From: Halopelagius longus
GTDB lineage: Archaea; Halobacteriota; Halobacteria; Halobacteriales; Haloferacaceae
Reading direction: 5' to 3'
Assembly (NCBI RefSeq): GCF_900100875.1
Contig: NZ_FNKQ01000003.1
Location: 744,001 to 808,000, forward strand
DNA: 64,000 bases
The notes below the pieces were generated by a model. It worked only from the letters and a program-made list of their open reading frames with translations. It made no database searches and was not told the DNA's origin. The translations under genes and the position numbers were made by a program. Positions 26,141 to 39,435 of this stretch are shown here, in pieces (the stretch's first letter is position 1; each line of letters opens with the position of its first letter).

Positions 26141-27079
26141 ATGGCCGCCATCGAACTGGACGGGGTGACGAAGCGGTACGAAGACGTCACCGCCGTCTCG
26201 GAGCTCTCCCTTACGGTCGAAGAAGGGGAGGTGTTCGGCTTTCTCGGGCCGAACGGAGCGGGGAAATCGACCACTATCAACATCCTCCTGGATTTCGTCC
26301 GCGCGACGGAGGGCGCGGTTCGCGTCCTCGGACACGACGCCCACAGAGAGAGCGTCGCCGTCCGGTCGCGGACCGGCGTCCTCCCGGAGGGATTCGACGT
26401 GTACGACCGCCTCACCGGACGCGCCCACATCGAGTTCGCCATGGACTCGAAGGGCGTCGAGGGTGACCCCGACGCGATCCTCGAACGCGTCGGCATCGCC
26501 GACGCGGCGGACAGGAAGGCGGGAGGCTACTCGAAAGGGATGCGTCAGCGTCTCGCACTCGGGATGGCCCTCATCGGCGACCCGGACCTCCTCATCTTGG
26601 ACGAACCCTCCTCGGGTCTCGACCCCGCGGGAGCGAAGGAGATGCGCGAAATCGTCCTGCAGGAGGCCGAACGCGGGACGACGGTGTTCTTCTCCAGCCA
26701 CGTCCTCGAACAGGTCGAGGCGGTCTGCGACCGCGTCGGCATCATGCGCGAGGGCGAACTCGTCGCCGAAGACACTATCGAGGGCCTCCGCGAGGCCGTC
26801 GGCACGGAATCGACGCTCCGCGTCACCACCGCGGGCGACGCCGTCCCCGACACCGACGCCCTCACCGCCCTCGACGGCGTCAGTTCCGTCTCCACCGACG
26901 GCGAAACGCTTCTCGTCTCCTGCGACGGCGACGCGAAGACGGCCGTCATCGGCGAACTCGAGTCGCAAGGTATCGAGGTGACCGACTTCGAGACGCGCGA
27001 GGCGTCGCTCGAAGACCTCTTCTTGGCCTACACCGGTCGGGACGACGAAGGTGCCGACGAAGCGGAGGTACGCGCATGA
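26141..27079 (+). CDS. ABC transporter ATP-binding protein
   Basis: The ATPase of an ABC-2 type exporter, 312 residues. Motifs are Walker A GPNGAGKSTT, Q-loop region LPEGFDVYDRLTG, signature YSKGMRQRLALG, Walker B LLILDEPSSGLDPAG and the switch His in FFSSHVLEQ. The C-terminal 90 residues form the regulatory extension seen in exporters of the NatA/Yhi class. The gene overlaps the permease start by four bases (ATGA), so the two form a coupled pair. Substrate unknown; NosF-like (copper-site maturation) and drug exporters share this layout. Confidence 0.9.
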   Translation: MAAIELDGVTKRYEDVTAVSELSLTVEEGEVFGFLGPNGAGKSTTINILLDFVRATEGAVRVLGHDAHRESVAVRSRTGVLPEGFDVYDRLTGRAHIEFAMDSKGVEGDPDAILERVGIADAADRKAGGYSKGMRQRLALGMALIGDPDLLILDEPSSGLDPAGAKEMREIVLQEAERGTTVFFSSHVLEQVEAVCDRVGIMREGELVAEDTIEGLREAVGTESTLRVTTAGDAVPDTDALTALDGVSSVSTDGETLLVSCDGDAKTAVIGELESQGIEVTDFETREASLEDLFLAYTGRDDEGADEAEVRA

Positions 27080-27999
27080 CGTGGCGCGCAGTCGCGGAGA
27101 AGGACTTCCGGGACGCCATCCGGTCGCGGTGGCTGTTCGGCGCGACGGCCTTCTTCGTCCTGTTCGTCGGCGGGGCCACCGCCCTGTTCTTCGGGATGCT
27201 CCTGCCGCCGGACGCCCGCGACGCGTCGAACCTGTTCGGGTTCTTCGCGAACCTCGGCGTCTTCAGCCTCTCGTTCCCCGGTCTGTTGGCGCTCATCCTC
27301 GGATTCATCGGTCTCTCCACCTCGTACGGCGCGATAATCGACGAGCGCGAGTCCGGGTCGCTGAAGCTGATGCTGTCGCTCCCGAACTCCCGGCGCGACG
27401 TCGTCGTCGGTAAGCTCCTCGGTCGGAGCGCCGTCGTCGCCGTCGCCCTCCTGGCGGGCTTCCTCGCGGCGTTCGTCGGCTTCCTCGCGACGGGAACTTC
27501 CGTCGATTACGGCGCGTTCGTCCCGCACGTCGCCCTGACGGTCATCCTCGGCGTCGCCTTCGTCTCCATCGGCCTCGGCATCTCCGCCGCCGCCGACTCC
27601 AATCGCGAGGCGACGCTTGCGACGTTGGGTCTGTACCTCATCTTCGGCATCCTCTGGTCGTCCATCGCGGAGGGGATTCCGAAACTCATCAACTACGTCG
27701 CCGAGCAGGCCCCCTTCGTCTCGCCGTTAGAGAACCTCACGCGGGTCAAAATCGGCCTGTTCCTGAAGTACGTCAACCCGCTGAAGACGTACGAGACGCT
27801 CGCGGCGCAGGTGTACTACGGCGCGGGACAGGCCCGCCTCGTCTCCGCCGCCTTCGGCGAACAGGTCGCTCTCGGCCCGGTGTTCCAAGAGGGCATGCCG
27901 TTCTACTTCACCGGCTGGTTCCTCATGCTCGTGCTGTTGGCGTGGGTGGTCGCTCCGGTCGCTCTCGGCTACTACGTCTTCGAGAAGCGCGACCTGTAA
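27076..27999 (+). CDS. ABC-2 type transporter permease
   Basis: 307 residues with about six membrane segments, among them LFGATAFFVLFVGGATALFFG, FSLSFPGLLALILGFIGL, VVAVALLAGFLAAFVGFLA and FLMLVLLAWVVAPVALGYYVF. A cytoplasmic N-terminus (MTWRAVAEKDFRDAIRSRWL) and the motif DERESGSLKLMLSLPNSRRDVVVGKLLGR are typical of the ABC-2/NosY family. It is coupled to the ATPase gene. The substrate cannot be read from the sequence. Confidence 0.87.
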   Translation: MTWRAVAEKDFRDAIRSRWLFGATAFFVLFVGGATALFFGMLLPPDARDASNLFGFFANLGVFSLSFPGLLALILGFIGLSTSYGAIIDERESGSLKLMLSLPNSRRDVVVGKLLGRSAVVAVALLAGFLAAFVGFLATGTSVDYGAFVPHVALTVILGVAFVSIGLGISAAADSNREATLATLGLYLIFGILWSSIAEGIPKLINYVAEQAPFVSPLENLTRVKIGLFLKYVNPLKTYETLAAQVYYGAGQARLVSAAFGEQVALGPVFQEGMPFYFTGWFLMLVLLAWVVAPVALGYYVFEKRDL

Positions 28000-28067
28000 A
28001 CACCGGCCTCACGCGGTCCTCGCCGCGCCTCCGGCACACTCGAATTCGCACGCCGCACACGTTCTAT

Positions 28068-28105
28068 CCGTACCGTCGAGTCTCTGACTCGCGGCGTCGG
28101 TACGG
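28068..28105. terminator. Long interrupted hairpin at the island edge
   Basis: Outer arms CCGTACCG (28068-28075) and CGGTACGG (28098-28105) are exact reverse complements. Inside them CGAGTC (28077-28082) pairs with GACTCG (28086-28091). It lies in the gap between the convergent permease and YqcI/YcgG genes and may be a two-sided terminator. Confidence 0.5.
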
Positions 28106-28179
28106 GACGCACGAGCTATCGTCCGACGAGTACACGGAGGCGTTCGTCGCTTGGTGCCGACAGGACAGCGGGATACTCA

Positions 28180-28932
28180 CTACGACCCCTCAGTTTCTAT
28201 CTCGATGGGGAACTCGCTGAGGCTTTCATCGTTGGACGTCGGGAGCAAGTACTGCTTCCACTCTCGCGTGTCAGGGTCGCCGTAGTCACCGATGTCCGGA
28301 TGAGGAGAAACGTCGTCGTACTCATCCAGTCGCTCTCTGATGATCGAGCGGGCGCGCCGGCCTTCCGCCGTATCTCCGCTGATGTCGTCGAGAACTCTCC
28401 GTGGTTGGATCGTTATCTCTAGTCCGTACGGTGTGTATCTGCTCTTCCGATCCGTATAGAACGGAGCGCGCCCGACGATGAACATCGACTCTCCACAGAA
28501 ACAAAATTCCCACTCCGGGTCGTTCGGGTCCTCGGGAACGTCGCTAGGCCATGGTTTCGGATCCCGTTCGTTTAGGAACTCGAGCGCCCTCCAGAATCGA
28601 TCACGGTACTCCTGCTCGCTTCGCTCTTCGTCGGGAGGTTCGAAAAACACCACCAAGGTCGTTCGGTCGGCTATCGACTGGTGCTGTTCGAGATATCCTT
28701 GCAACCCCGCTTTTAGTTTGAAGAGCGCATCACGGTCGCGAGGACTCCCGACGAAGAGGTAACGAGCGGTATCGTTCCGTTCAGCGTTCACCGCGAAGTG
28801 ACACGGGTAGCGGGTCTCTCGCATCGTCTCTCTGAACGCAGTATATCTCTTTTTCTTCCACGCGGCGAGCTCCTCCGCCTCTATCGCGTTCTGTAACTCG
28901 GACCGGTCGAACAGCAGCGCTGTCTTATCCAT
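28180..28932 (-). CDS. YqcI/YcgG family protein
   Basis: 250 residues, soluble. It matches the YqcI/YcgG family over its full length, with YPCHFAVNAE (42-51), WEFCFCGESMFIVG (141-154), QPRRVLDDI, HPDIGDYGD (211-219) and EWKQYLLP (224-231). From memory, some characterised members of this family act as heme-dependent N-oxygenases on arginine-like substrates; this needs checking and is not proven here. The gene starts 21 bases after the stop of the APS-kinase fusion and is the last gene of the island operon. Base composition is visibly lower in GC than the neighbouring genes, which suggests acquisition by transfer. Confidence 0.8.
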   Translation of the reverse strand: MDKTALLFDRSELQNAIEAEELAAWKKKRYTAFRETMRETRYPCHFAVNAERNDTARYLFVGSPRDRDALFKLKAGLQGYLEQHQSIADRTTLVVFFEPPDEERSEQEYRDRFWRALEFLNERDPKPWPSDVPEDPNDPEWEFCFCGESMFIVGRAPFYTDRKSRYTPYGLEITIQPRRVLDDISGDTAEGRRARSIIRERLDEYDDVSPHPDIGDYGDPDTREWKQYLLPTSNDESLSEFPIEIETEGS

Positions 28933-28953
28933 GAGCGAGGCGATGATGGCGAA

Positions 28954-29811
28954 TCATTTCTCGAGATGCTGTCCGGCGAGAAGTTCGCTCTTCTCGTATT
29001 GCTTGCGCGTCTCGGTTCCGCTGATCTCAGCGACCTCTTCCGGTACCGAGACGACCGAATACCCGACGTCCCGTCCGATGGCGACCGTGTCTACGTCCGG
29101 GATGATCATGGTCTCCACGTTCGGATGGTCCTCGTACACGCCCTCGATCAGTTCTCGGCGCTCCTGTGCGGTGAGCGGATTCTTCTCGCTGAGTTCGGTG
29201 TCTCGGATGGCGATAACGACGTCTTTTCCGTTATCGGCGGCTGAATCGATGATCGTCCGGTGTCCGTCGTGGAGTGGCTGCCAGCGACCGATGAAGATGT
29301 GGCTCGGGTCGAATTTGAACCCCAGTTCTCCGTTGATCTCCTTGATACTCTCTTCCTCTGAACGCCTCGCCGTCCGAACCGCGAGTTCTACCCCCTCTTC
29401 CGCCGGCTCCTCGAACGGCGCGTCGATACCGGTGAAACCCTCGATCTCTCCGTTACGTGCCTGTTCGTACATCCCCTTCACATCGCGTTCCTCGCACACT
29501 TCGAGGGGTGCGTCGACGTGGACGAACGAGACGTCCTCGACCTTCTCGGCGATCAGTTCTCGCTGAGAGCGGTACGGAGTGATGAACGACGCGACGACGT
29601 CGAACCCTTGGTCGTTCAACGCCTGTGCGACTCCGGCAGCTCGCCTGAGGTTCTCGGTTCGGTCTTCCTTGGAGAAACCGAGGTCGGAATTGAGGGTGTT
29701 TCGGAGATAATCTCCGTCCAGATGGACCGTGCTCGGACCGACCAATCCCTCGGCGAGGGTCGTCTTTCCGGAACACGGCAGTCCGAAAAGCCATATCGTC
29801 TCTCCGGACAT
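28954..29811 (-). CDS. APS kinase fused to an HxGH nucleotidyltransferase domain
   Basis: 285 residues with two domains. Residues 1 to about 160 are an adenylylsulfate kinase (CysC), which makes PAPS from APS. It has the P-loop GLPCSGKTT (10-18), LDGDYLRNTLNSDLGFSKED, ASFITPYRSQRELI, and CEERDVKGMYEQARNGEIEG then FTGIDAPFEEP. Residues about 170-285 are a small nucleotidyltransferase of the NMNAT/cytidylyltransferase superfamily, with IGRWQPLHDGH (HxGH at 181-184), ENPLTAQERR-like SEKNPLTAQERR, and ISGTETR (263-269). ATP sulfurylase belongs to the same superfamily, so this domain might make APS, but that is an inference; its closest look is NMNAT. The ATG overlaps the stop of the upstream short ORF (TGATG). 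Confidence 0.88.
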   Translation of the reverse strand: MSGETIWLFGLPCSGKTTLAEGLVGPSTVHLDGDYLRNTLNSDLGFSKEDRTENLRRAAGVAQALNDQGFDVVASFITPYRSQRELIAEKVEDVSFVHVDAPLEVCEERDVKGMYEQARNGEIEGFTGIDAPFEEPAEEGVELAVRTARRSEEESIKEINGELGFKFDPSHIFIGRWQPLHDGHRTIIDSAADNGKDVVIAIRDTELSEKNPLTAQERRELIEGVYEDHPNVETMIIPDVDTVAIGRDVGYSVVSVPEEVAEISGTETRKQYEKSELLAGQHLEK

Positions 29812-29942
29812 CAGTCGACCTCCCCCGCAAGCGAAACACGGCAGCGTCCGTCCACGCTGTTCTGAATTCCGCCGACTGCGGTGATTTCGATACTGTGCGC
29901 ACGGGTCGGTATCGATTCGGTATTCGACGTCTCGTTAGACAT
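29811..29942 (-). CDS. Candidate 43-residue ORF coupled to the APS kinase fusion
   Basis: ATG at 29942, stop TGA at 29813-29811 overlapping the ATG of the fusion gene (TGATG). The product begins MSNETSNTESIPTRAHSIEI and ends GRCRVSLAGEVD. The overlap is typical of real coupled genes, but the 114 bases upstream to the sulfotransferase stop hold nothing else. It may be a remnant of a larger gene. No homology recognised. Confidence 0.35.
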   Translation of the reverse strand: MSNETSNTESIPTRAHSIEITAVGGIQNSVDGRCRVSLAGEVD

Positions 29943-30056
29943 GGATCTCGCCTCGTTTACTGGGGATGTGGGCTTCCTCGCAATCGGTCTCGACGGTCGT
30001 CGTCTCCGCGAACGACGCGACTCGCCGTGCTACTGTCTCGTCCTTCGCCGTGTTTC

Positions 30057-31280
30057 TCAGATCCACTCCGATTCCTCCGTGTAGCCCAACTCCCGGACGA
30101 CCTCGGTATACGGCTCGTCGGCCTCCGCGAGCGCACTCTTGACAAACTCTTCTCTATCTCGCCAGCGAGCGTGTCTCGGCTCTTTCGTCGTCATCACCTT
30201 GTTGGGGTTTCCGACGTTCTCGGAGAGCAGTTCCGACGCGCCGAGGTCGGCGAAATCGACGATCTCCTCGACGGTCGAGCGGGTGTCGGTCAGAAGATCC
30301 TCGAACCGGACTCGAAGGACGCCGTCGAACGCGTCGCGAGTATCGAGGATGTGGCGATGGGCTTGCGCCCACTGCATCAGACAGACGTCGACGAGGTCCC
30401 CCTCGCGGACCCAACCCGGTGGGAGGTCGTAGCACCACAGCGAGCCGTCGTATCCGTCGATATCCAGATCTCCCACGTCGTACGTCTGGAACCCCCTGTT
30501 CAGCTGCCACCCGTCGTAGAGCCCGTTGATCGACGCCGCCGGGTTGCGCGTGAGATGGACGACTTTGACGTCGGTCTCGGGGAATAACTGCTCGCGGATC
30601 CACGGGAGCCGGTACGCGTCGCCACTCGCTTTCAGGACGAGCGTCCGATCGAAGTCGTCCGCCGTCAGTCCCCGCTTGTACCGATGCGAGGAGACGAACG
30701 GTCGGTCCTCGATCGTTTCGGCCTCGAACGGACTGCTCGCATCTCGCTCCGCGTACTCATCGTACTGCAACGGGGGGATTCCGAACCCTTCGAGTATCTC
30801 GTCGAGCGACGCTCCCTCGAGCAGTTGTTCGCCTATCTGCTCGTAGGGGAGTTCTCGCTCGGGGAACTGCAACGGAAGACGGACGAGCGTGTTATCCACG
30901 CGGTGCGTTCGGTCGCCGGGCCGGTCGGTCGCACCGACCTCGGCGAGGAGGTCAGTCAGGAGCCTCTCCCTATCGAACGACTCGAAGTCGGCCGGAACGA
31001 CGTCGGACTCCAGCGCGGGGTAACCGATCCCGTGTAGAGTGAACCACCTGTCGTGTTCTCCGTCGAGACTACACGTTCCCTCGTGGTGACGAAGGATATC
31101 GAAAAGGAGGCTGCTACCCCCTCTCGGTGCCGTCGCGATGAGCAGTACGCCGTCGAAGTCGTCGGCCCGGTACTCCGACAGAACCGACCGCTTCTCCTCC
31201 GAGATAACCTCGTTTTTCACGCGTTCGTAGTTCTGCTTGGCTCGCTCTCGGAGAGCGACTGACGACTCTTCGACACTCAC
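30057..31280 (-). CDS. PAPS-dependent sulfotransferase
   Basis: It should transfer sulfate from PAPS to an acceptor hydroxyl or amino group. The 407 residues carry the 5'-phosphosulfate-binding loop TAPRGGSSLLFDIL (50-63) and the 3'-phosphate-binding motif VVHLTRNPAASINGLYDGW with Arg245 and Ser250. Between them are H-R-YKRGL and a long acceptor region. No signal peptide or membrane anchor is visible, so it acts in the cytoplasm. The start is a GTG at 31280 with the strong Shine-Dalgarno GGGAGGTGA 7 bases upstream. It is the first gene of the operon whose later gene makes PAPS. The acceptor is unknown; haloarchaea are known to sulfate glycolipids and N-glycans. Confidence 0.88.
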   Translation of the reverse strand: MSVEESSVALRERAKQNYERVKNEVISEEKRSVLSEYRADDFDGVLLIATAPRGGSSLLFDILRHHEGTCSLDGEHDRWFTLHGIGYPALESDVVPADFESFDRERLLTDLLAEVGATDRPGDRTHRVDNTLVRLPLQFPERELPYEQIGEQLLEGASLDEILEGFGIPPLQYDEYAERDASSPFEAETIEDRPFVSSHRYKRGLTADDFDRTLVLKASGDAYRLPWIREQLFPETDVKVVHLTRNPAASINGLYDGWQLNRGFQTYDVGDLDIDGYDGSLWCYDLPPGWVREGDLVDVCLMQWAQAHRHILDTRDAFDGVLRVRFEDLLTDTRSTVEEIVDFADLGASELLSENVGNPNKVMTTKEPRHARWRDREEFVKSALAEADEPYTEVVRELGYTEESEWI

Positions 31281-31606
31281 CGGTTGTCACCTCCCGGCGT
31301 CTCGACCCTGTCTGTTCTGGGACGGATCTCCGACGAGTCCATAACGATTTGAAGTATATCGAGTGACACGAAAACGATTCTGGCGTGTGATTGAAATCCC
31401 GGTCGCAGTCGCCGAGGGGACGAAGCGAGCTGATGGTTCCCTTCTCTCTGAAGCGTGCGACGTAGTTAGTCGCGCACGCCCCTTCCCGCCATAACGATCC
31501 GGATCCGGTACTCGAACCGGCTACTCAGCGAATTATCGGACGGCGACGGCTGTAACCGCGCTCTCGCGAGATGCTTCGTCCGCCAGAAGATATCTGACCG
31601 CGAACC
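31281..31606. other. Promoter region of the sulfation operon and ligA 3' region
   Basis: 326 bases without a gene. It holds the Shine-Dalgarno of the sulfotransferase (31287-31295), a TATATC/TATACT box at 31354-31359 (minus strand) that would start the mRNA near 31330, an imperfect hairpin GCGTGCG (31453-31459)/CGCACGC (31473-31479), and the palindrome CCGGATCCGG (31499-31508). The upstream part is AT-richer, like the island. Confidence 0.55.
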
Positions 31607-36243
<4,637 letters not shown>

Positions 36244-36347
36244 GCATCTGAGACGACCGTAGTCCGGAAAAAACACTTCGGTGCGGTCGCCGCCCGCGGT
36301 TTCGGCGCGCCGTCGCCGCGTCCGCGTCGGAATGCCGTAACCGCCGG

Positions 36348-36375
36348 TTATAAGAACACGCGGGAATATGCGTGT
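36348..36375 (+). promoter_or_regulatory. TATA box and inverted repeat upstream of the first metY-like gene
   Basis: TTATAAG at 36348-36354, about 30 bases before the ATG at 36381. ACACGC (36356-36361) and GCGTGT (36370-36375) flank gggaatat and overlap the expected transcript start, a good place for a repressor. Confidence 0.45.
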
Positions 36376-36380
36376 GATAC

Positions 36381-37670
36381 ATGAACGACGGTTTCCACAC
36401 CCGGAGTCTGCACGCCGGGCAGGAACCGGACTCGGCGACCGGTGCCCGCGCGCCGCCCCTCTATCAGACCACGTCGTACGCCTTCGAGGACGCGGACCGC
36501 GCCGCGGACCTGTACGCCCTCGACGCCGAGGGCGACGTCTACTCCCGCATCTCGAACCCGACGACGCGAATCCTCGAAGACAGGCTGGCGACGTTGGAGG
36601 CGGGCGTCGGCGCAGTCGCCACCGCGTCCGGGATGGCGGCACTCGACGCCGCGACGAGCATCCTCGCCCGTTCGGGCGACAACATCGTCGCCAGCGCCGA
36701 TATGTACGGCGGTACCTCCACGTACTTCACGAAGATGGCGACCCGACGCGGCGTGGACATCCGCGTCGTGGACACCCTCGATTACGACGCCTACGCGGAC
36801 GCGGTGGACGAGAACACCGCGTTCGTCCACGCCGAGACCATCGCCAACCCCTCCCTGAAGACGCCCGACTTCGAGCGTTTGGCCGACATCGCACACGAGG
36901 CGAAAGCCCCGTTGGTCGTGGACAACACGTTCGCGACGCCGTACCTCTGTCGCCCCATCGAACACGGCGCGGACGTCGTCTGGGAGTCCACGACGAAGTG
37001 GATTCACGGCTCCGGCACCACCGTCGGCGGCGTCCTCGTCGACGGCGGCACCTTCCCGTGGGAGCACGCCGACTACGACGAACTCTCCGGCGAGAACCCC
37101 GCCTTCGGCGTGAACTTCGTCGAACGGTTCGGCGACGCGGCGTTCGCCGTCGCCGCCCGCCAGCGTTCGCTCCGGACGCTCGGCAACCAGCAGTCGCCGT
37201 TCGACGCGTGGCAGACGATTCAGGGGTTGGAGACCCTCCCGCTTCGGATGCAGAGACACTGCGAGAACGCCCGCGAGGTGGCGACGTTCCTCCGCCACCA
37301 CGAGGACGTCGCGTGGGTGTCGTACCCCGGCTTCGAGGACCACGAGACGCACGAGGTGGCCGCAGAGTACCTGGACGGCGGCTACGGCGGCATGGTGACG
37401 TTCGGCCTCGAAGCCGGCTTCGAGGCGGCGAAGGGCACCTGCGAGAACGTCGAACTCGCCTCCTTCCTCGCGAACATCGGCGACGCGAAGACGCTCATCA
37501 TCCACCCCGCCTCCACCACGCACGCGCAGTTGAGCGCCGAGGAACAACGCGCCGCGGGCGTCGGTCCGGACATGCTCCGCCTCTCGGTGGGCATCGAGGA
37601 CGCGAGCGACGTCATCGCCGACTTAGACGAGGCGATTCGGCGCGCGACGGACGAGGCGACGGGGGCGTGA
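36381..37670 (+). CDS. O-acetylhomoserine sulfhydrylase-like PLP enzyme (paralog 1)
   Basis: A trans-sulfuration family enzyme that makes homocysteine from O-acetylhomoserine and sulfide, or a related reaction. The 429 residues start [23 protein letters not shown]. Motifs are [39 protein letters not shown], the PLP-Lys in [15 protein letters not shown], and [13 protein letters not shown] with the C-terminal [11 protein letters not shown]. metX follows by seven bases, so it is one operon. Substrate specificity between OAH sulfhydrylase and cystathionine synthase/lyase cannot be decided here. A near copy lies at 39436. Confidence 0.9.
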   Translation: MNDGFHTRSLHAGQEPDSATGARAPPLYQTTSYAFEDADRAADLYALDAEGDVYSRISNPTTRILEDRLATLEAGVGAVATASGMAALDAATSILARSGDNIVASADMYGGTSTYFTKMATRRGVDIRVVDTLDYDAYADAVDENTAFVHAETIANPSLKTPDFERLADIAHEAKAPLVVDNTFATPYLCRPIEHGADVVWESTTKWIHGSGTTVGGVLVDGGTFPWEHADYDELSGENPAFGVNFVERFGDAAFAVAARQRSLRTLGNQQSPFDAWQTIQGLETLPLRMQRHCENAREVATFLRHHEDVAWVSYPGFEDHETHEVAAEYLDGGYGGMVTFGLEAGFEAAKGTCENVELASFLANIGDAKTLIIHPASTTHAQLSAEEQRAAGVGPDMLRLSVGIEDASDVIADLDEAIRRATDEATGA

Positions 37671-37677
37671 GGACACC

Positions 37678-38934
37678 ATGAAGACCGACAGCGGAACCAT
37701 CGACGTGGGGGCGTTCGACTTCGAGTGTGGCGAGGAGATACCGAACCTTCGCGTCGCCTACGAGTCCTACGGCGAGTTCGACGGCGACAACGCCGTCCTC
37801 GTCTGCCACGCCCTCACCGGCAGTCAGAACGTCGCGGGGTACGGCTCCGAGACGACCGGACAGGCCCGCGCGTGGTGGAACGACATCGTCGGCCCCGGCA
37901 AGGCCGTCGACACGAACGACTACTTCGTCGTCTGCGCGAACGTCCCCGGGTCGTGTTACGGCACCTCCGGCCCGCCGAGCGGCGGCCCCGACGGCGAACC
38001 GTACGGGACGGACTTCCCGCCGGTCACCGTCGGCGACTGGACGCGTTCTCAGCGCTTGCTCTTGGACGAACTCGGCGTCGGCCGCCTGCACGCCGTCGTC
38101 GGCGGGAGCGTCGGCGGCATGAACGCCCTCGACTGGGCGAAGCGCTACCCCGACGACGTGCGCCGCGTCGCCTCCGTCGCCGCCGCCCCGCGCCTCGACC
38201 CGCAGTGTCTCGCCCTCGACGCCATCGCCCGCCGCGCCATCACCACCGACCCGAACTGGAACGGCGGCGACTACTACGACACTTCCGGCGAGGGCGGCGA
38301 GGGCGACGAGTCGCGGAACCCCTCGGACGGCGCGCAGGGGCCGACGAACGGCCTCGCCCTCGCGCGGCAACTCGGCCACGTCATGTACCTCTCGAAGTCC
38401 TCGATGGAGCAGAAGTTCGGCCGCCGGGCGGCGGGACGGGACGCCACCCGCGACGCGTTCCCGACGGACCCCGCCGCCTCCTTCTTCCCGTACCGCGACG
38501 TGGAGTCGTACCTCGACTACCAAGCGGAGAAGTTCGTCGAACGGTTCGACGCGAACTCCTACCTCTACCTCACCCGCGCGATGGACGACTACGACCTCTC
38601 GGAGGGGTACGAGGACGACACGCGCGCCGTCGCCGCCTACGAGGGCGAAGCGCTCCTGATGTCCTTTACCGGCGACTGGCACTTCACCACCGAGCAGTCG
38701 GAGGCCCTCGCGGAGTCGTTCCGCGACGCCGAGGTGCCCGTCGCCCACCACGTCGTCGAGTCCGACCACGGCCACGACGCCTTCCTCGTGGAACCGGAGA
38801 AGGTCGGCCCGCCCCTCCGGGACTTCCTCGATTCGGGCGTCTCGGGCCGGGCGATTCACGACACCGACGAGGAAGAGGAGGTAGACGACGGCCAGCAGTT
38901 CGCGCCCGTCCACAACAGCCTGTTTTCGGGGTAA
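37678..38934 (+). CDS. metX: Homoserine O-acetyltransferase
   Basis: An alpha/beta hydrolase-fold enzyme that activates homoserine for methionine synthesis. The 418 residues start [28 protein letters not shown]. The substrate pocket [11 protein letters not shown] is followed by the nucleophile elbow [17 protein letters not shown]. The catalytic Asp lies near [14 protein letters not shown] and the His in [13 protein letters not shown] halophile-style acidic insert ([17 protein letters not shown]) sits in the lid. It follows the metY-like gene by seven bases, consistent with cotranscription. Confidence 0.93.
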   Translation: MKTDSGTIDVGAFDFECGEEIPNLRVAYESYGEFDGDNAVLVCHALTGSQNVAGYGSETTGQARAWWNDIVGPGKAVDTNDYFVVCANVPGSCYGTSGPPSGGPDGEPYGTDFPPVTVGDWTRSQRLLLDELGVGRLHAVVGGSVGGMNALDWAKRYPDDVRRVASVAAAPRLDPQCLALDAIARRAITTDPNWNGGDYYDTSGEGGEGDESRNPSDGAQGPTNGLALARQLGHVMYLSKSSMEQKFGRRAAGRDATRDAFPTDPAASFFPYRDVESYLDYQAEKFVERFDANSYLYLTRAMDDYDLSEGYEDDTRAVAAYEGEALLMSFTGDWHFTTEQSEALAESFRDAEVPVAHHVVESDHGHDAFLVEPEKVGPPLRDFLDSGVSGRAIHDTDEEEEVDDGQQFAPVHNSLFSG

Positions 38935-38986
38935 GCGGCCGTCTTCGACCCGAAGGAATTTGTCCGTCTCGGACGACGCCTCGGGT

Positions 38987-39337
38987 ATGCCTCTGCTCCG
39001 ACTGGCCGGCCGAATCGCGGCGCTCCTTGTCGCTATTCCGGCGTACTACGTCGCGTACCTCCTGCTCACGGACGCCGTCGCCGTCGGCGGCGTCACTGCC
39101 GTCGGGGCGGCCGCTCTCGTCGTCGCCCTCGGCGCGACGTATATCGCCCTCATCCCGGACGGATTAGGCGCGCGAACCATCGGCGTCTCGTTCGGCGGCT
39201 TACTGGCCGTCGCCGCCATCGTCGTCCTCTCGACGCCGCTTCTGTCCCTCACGCCGTTCGTCGGACTCGCCGTCGGCGCAGTCGGTCTGGTCCTCCTCTT
39301 CGCGGGGGCGTCCGTCGCCGACGCGCGCGCGGTTTGA
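38987..39337 (+). CDS. Small membrane protein
   Basis: 116 residues from ATG 38987 (a TTG at 38960 is open but unlikely). About four membrane helices, including IAALLVAIPAYYVAYLLL, GAAALVVALGATYIAL, FGGLLAVAAIVVLSTPLL and FVGLAVGAVGLVLLFAGA. It sits between metX and the second metY-like gene in the same direction, so it may be cotranscribed. Function unknown. Confidence 0.6.
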   Translation: MPLLRLAGRIAALLVAIPAYYVAYLLLTDAVAVGGVTAVGAAALVVALGATYIALIPDGLGARTIGVSFGGLLAVAAIVVLSTPLLSLTPFVGLAVGAVGLVLLFAGASVADARAV

Positions 39338-39435
39338 ACCCCCTCGTCCCCGCTCGCCTCTCTCCCCGTCCGAGCCACCGGCGTATTTTGTGAGGATGAG
39401 GGTGTTTACCACACGCCGGGACGAATCTGGTCGCT

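Noticed and set aside
29881-30084. Plus-strand 67-residue ORF in the gap of the sulfation operon
   Set aside because: It overlaps the sulfotransferase end and the coupled short ORF, lacks a promoter in its direction and has no homology.
28180-31280. Prophage or transposon origin of the island
   Set aside because: No integrase, transposase, tRNA-flanked direct repeat or terminal inverted repeat could be found at the edges. Lower GC alone does not define a mobile element.
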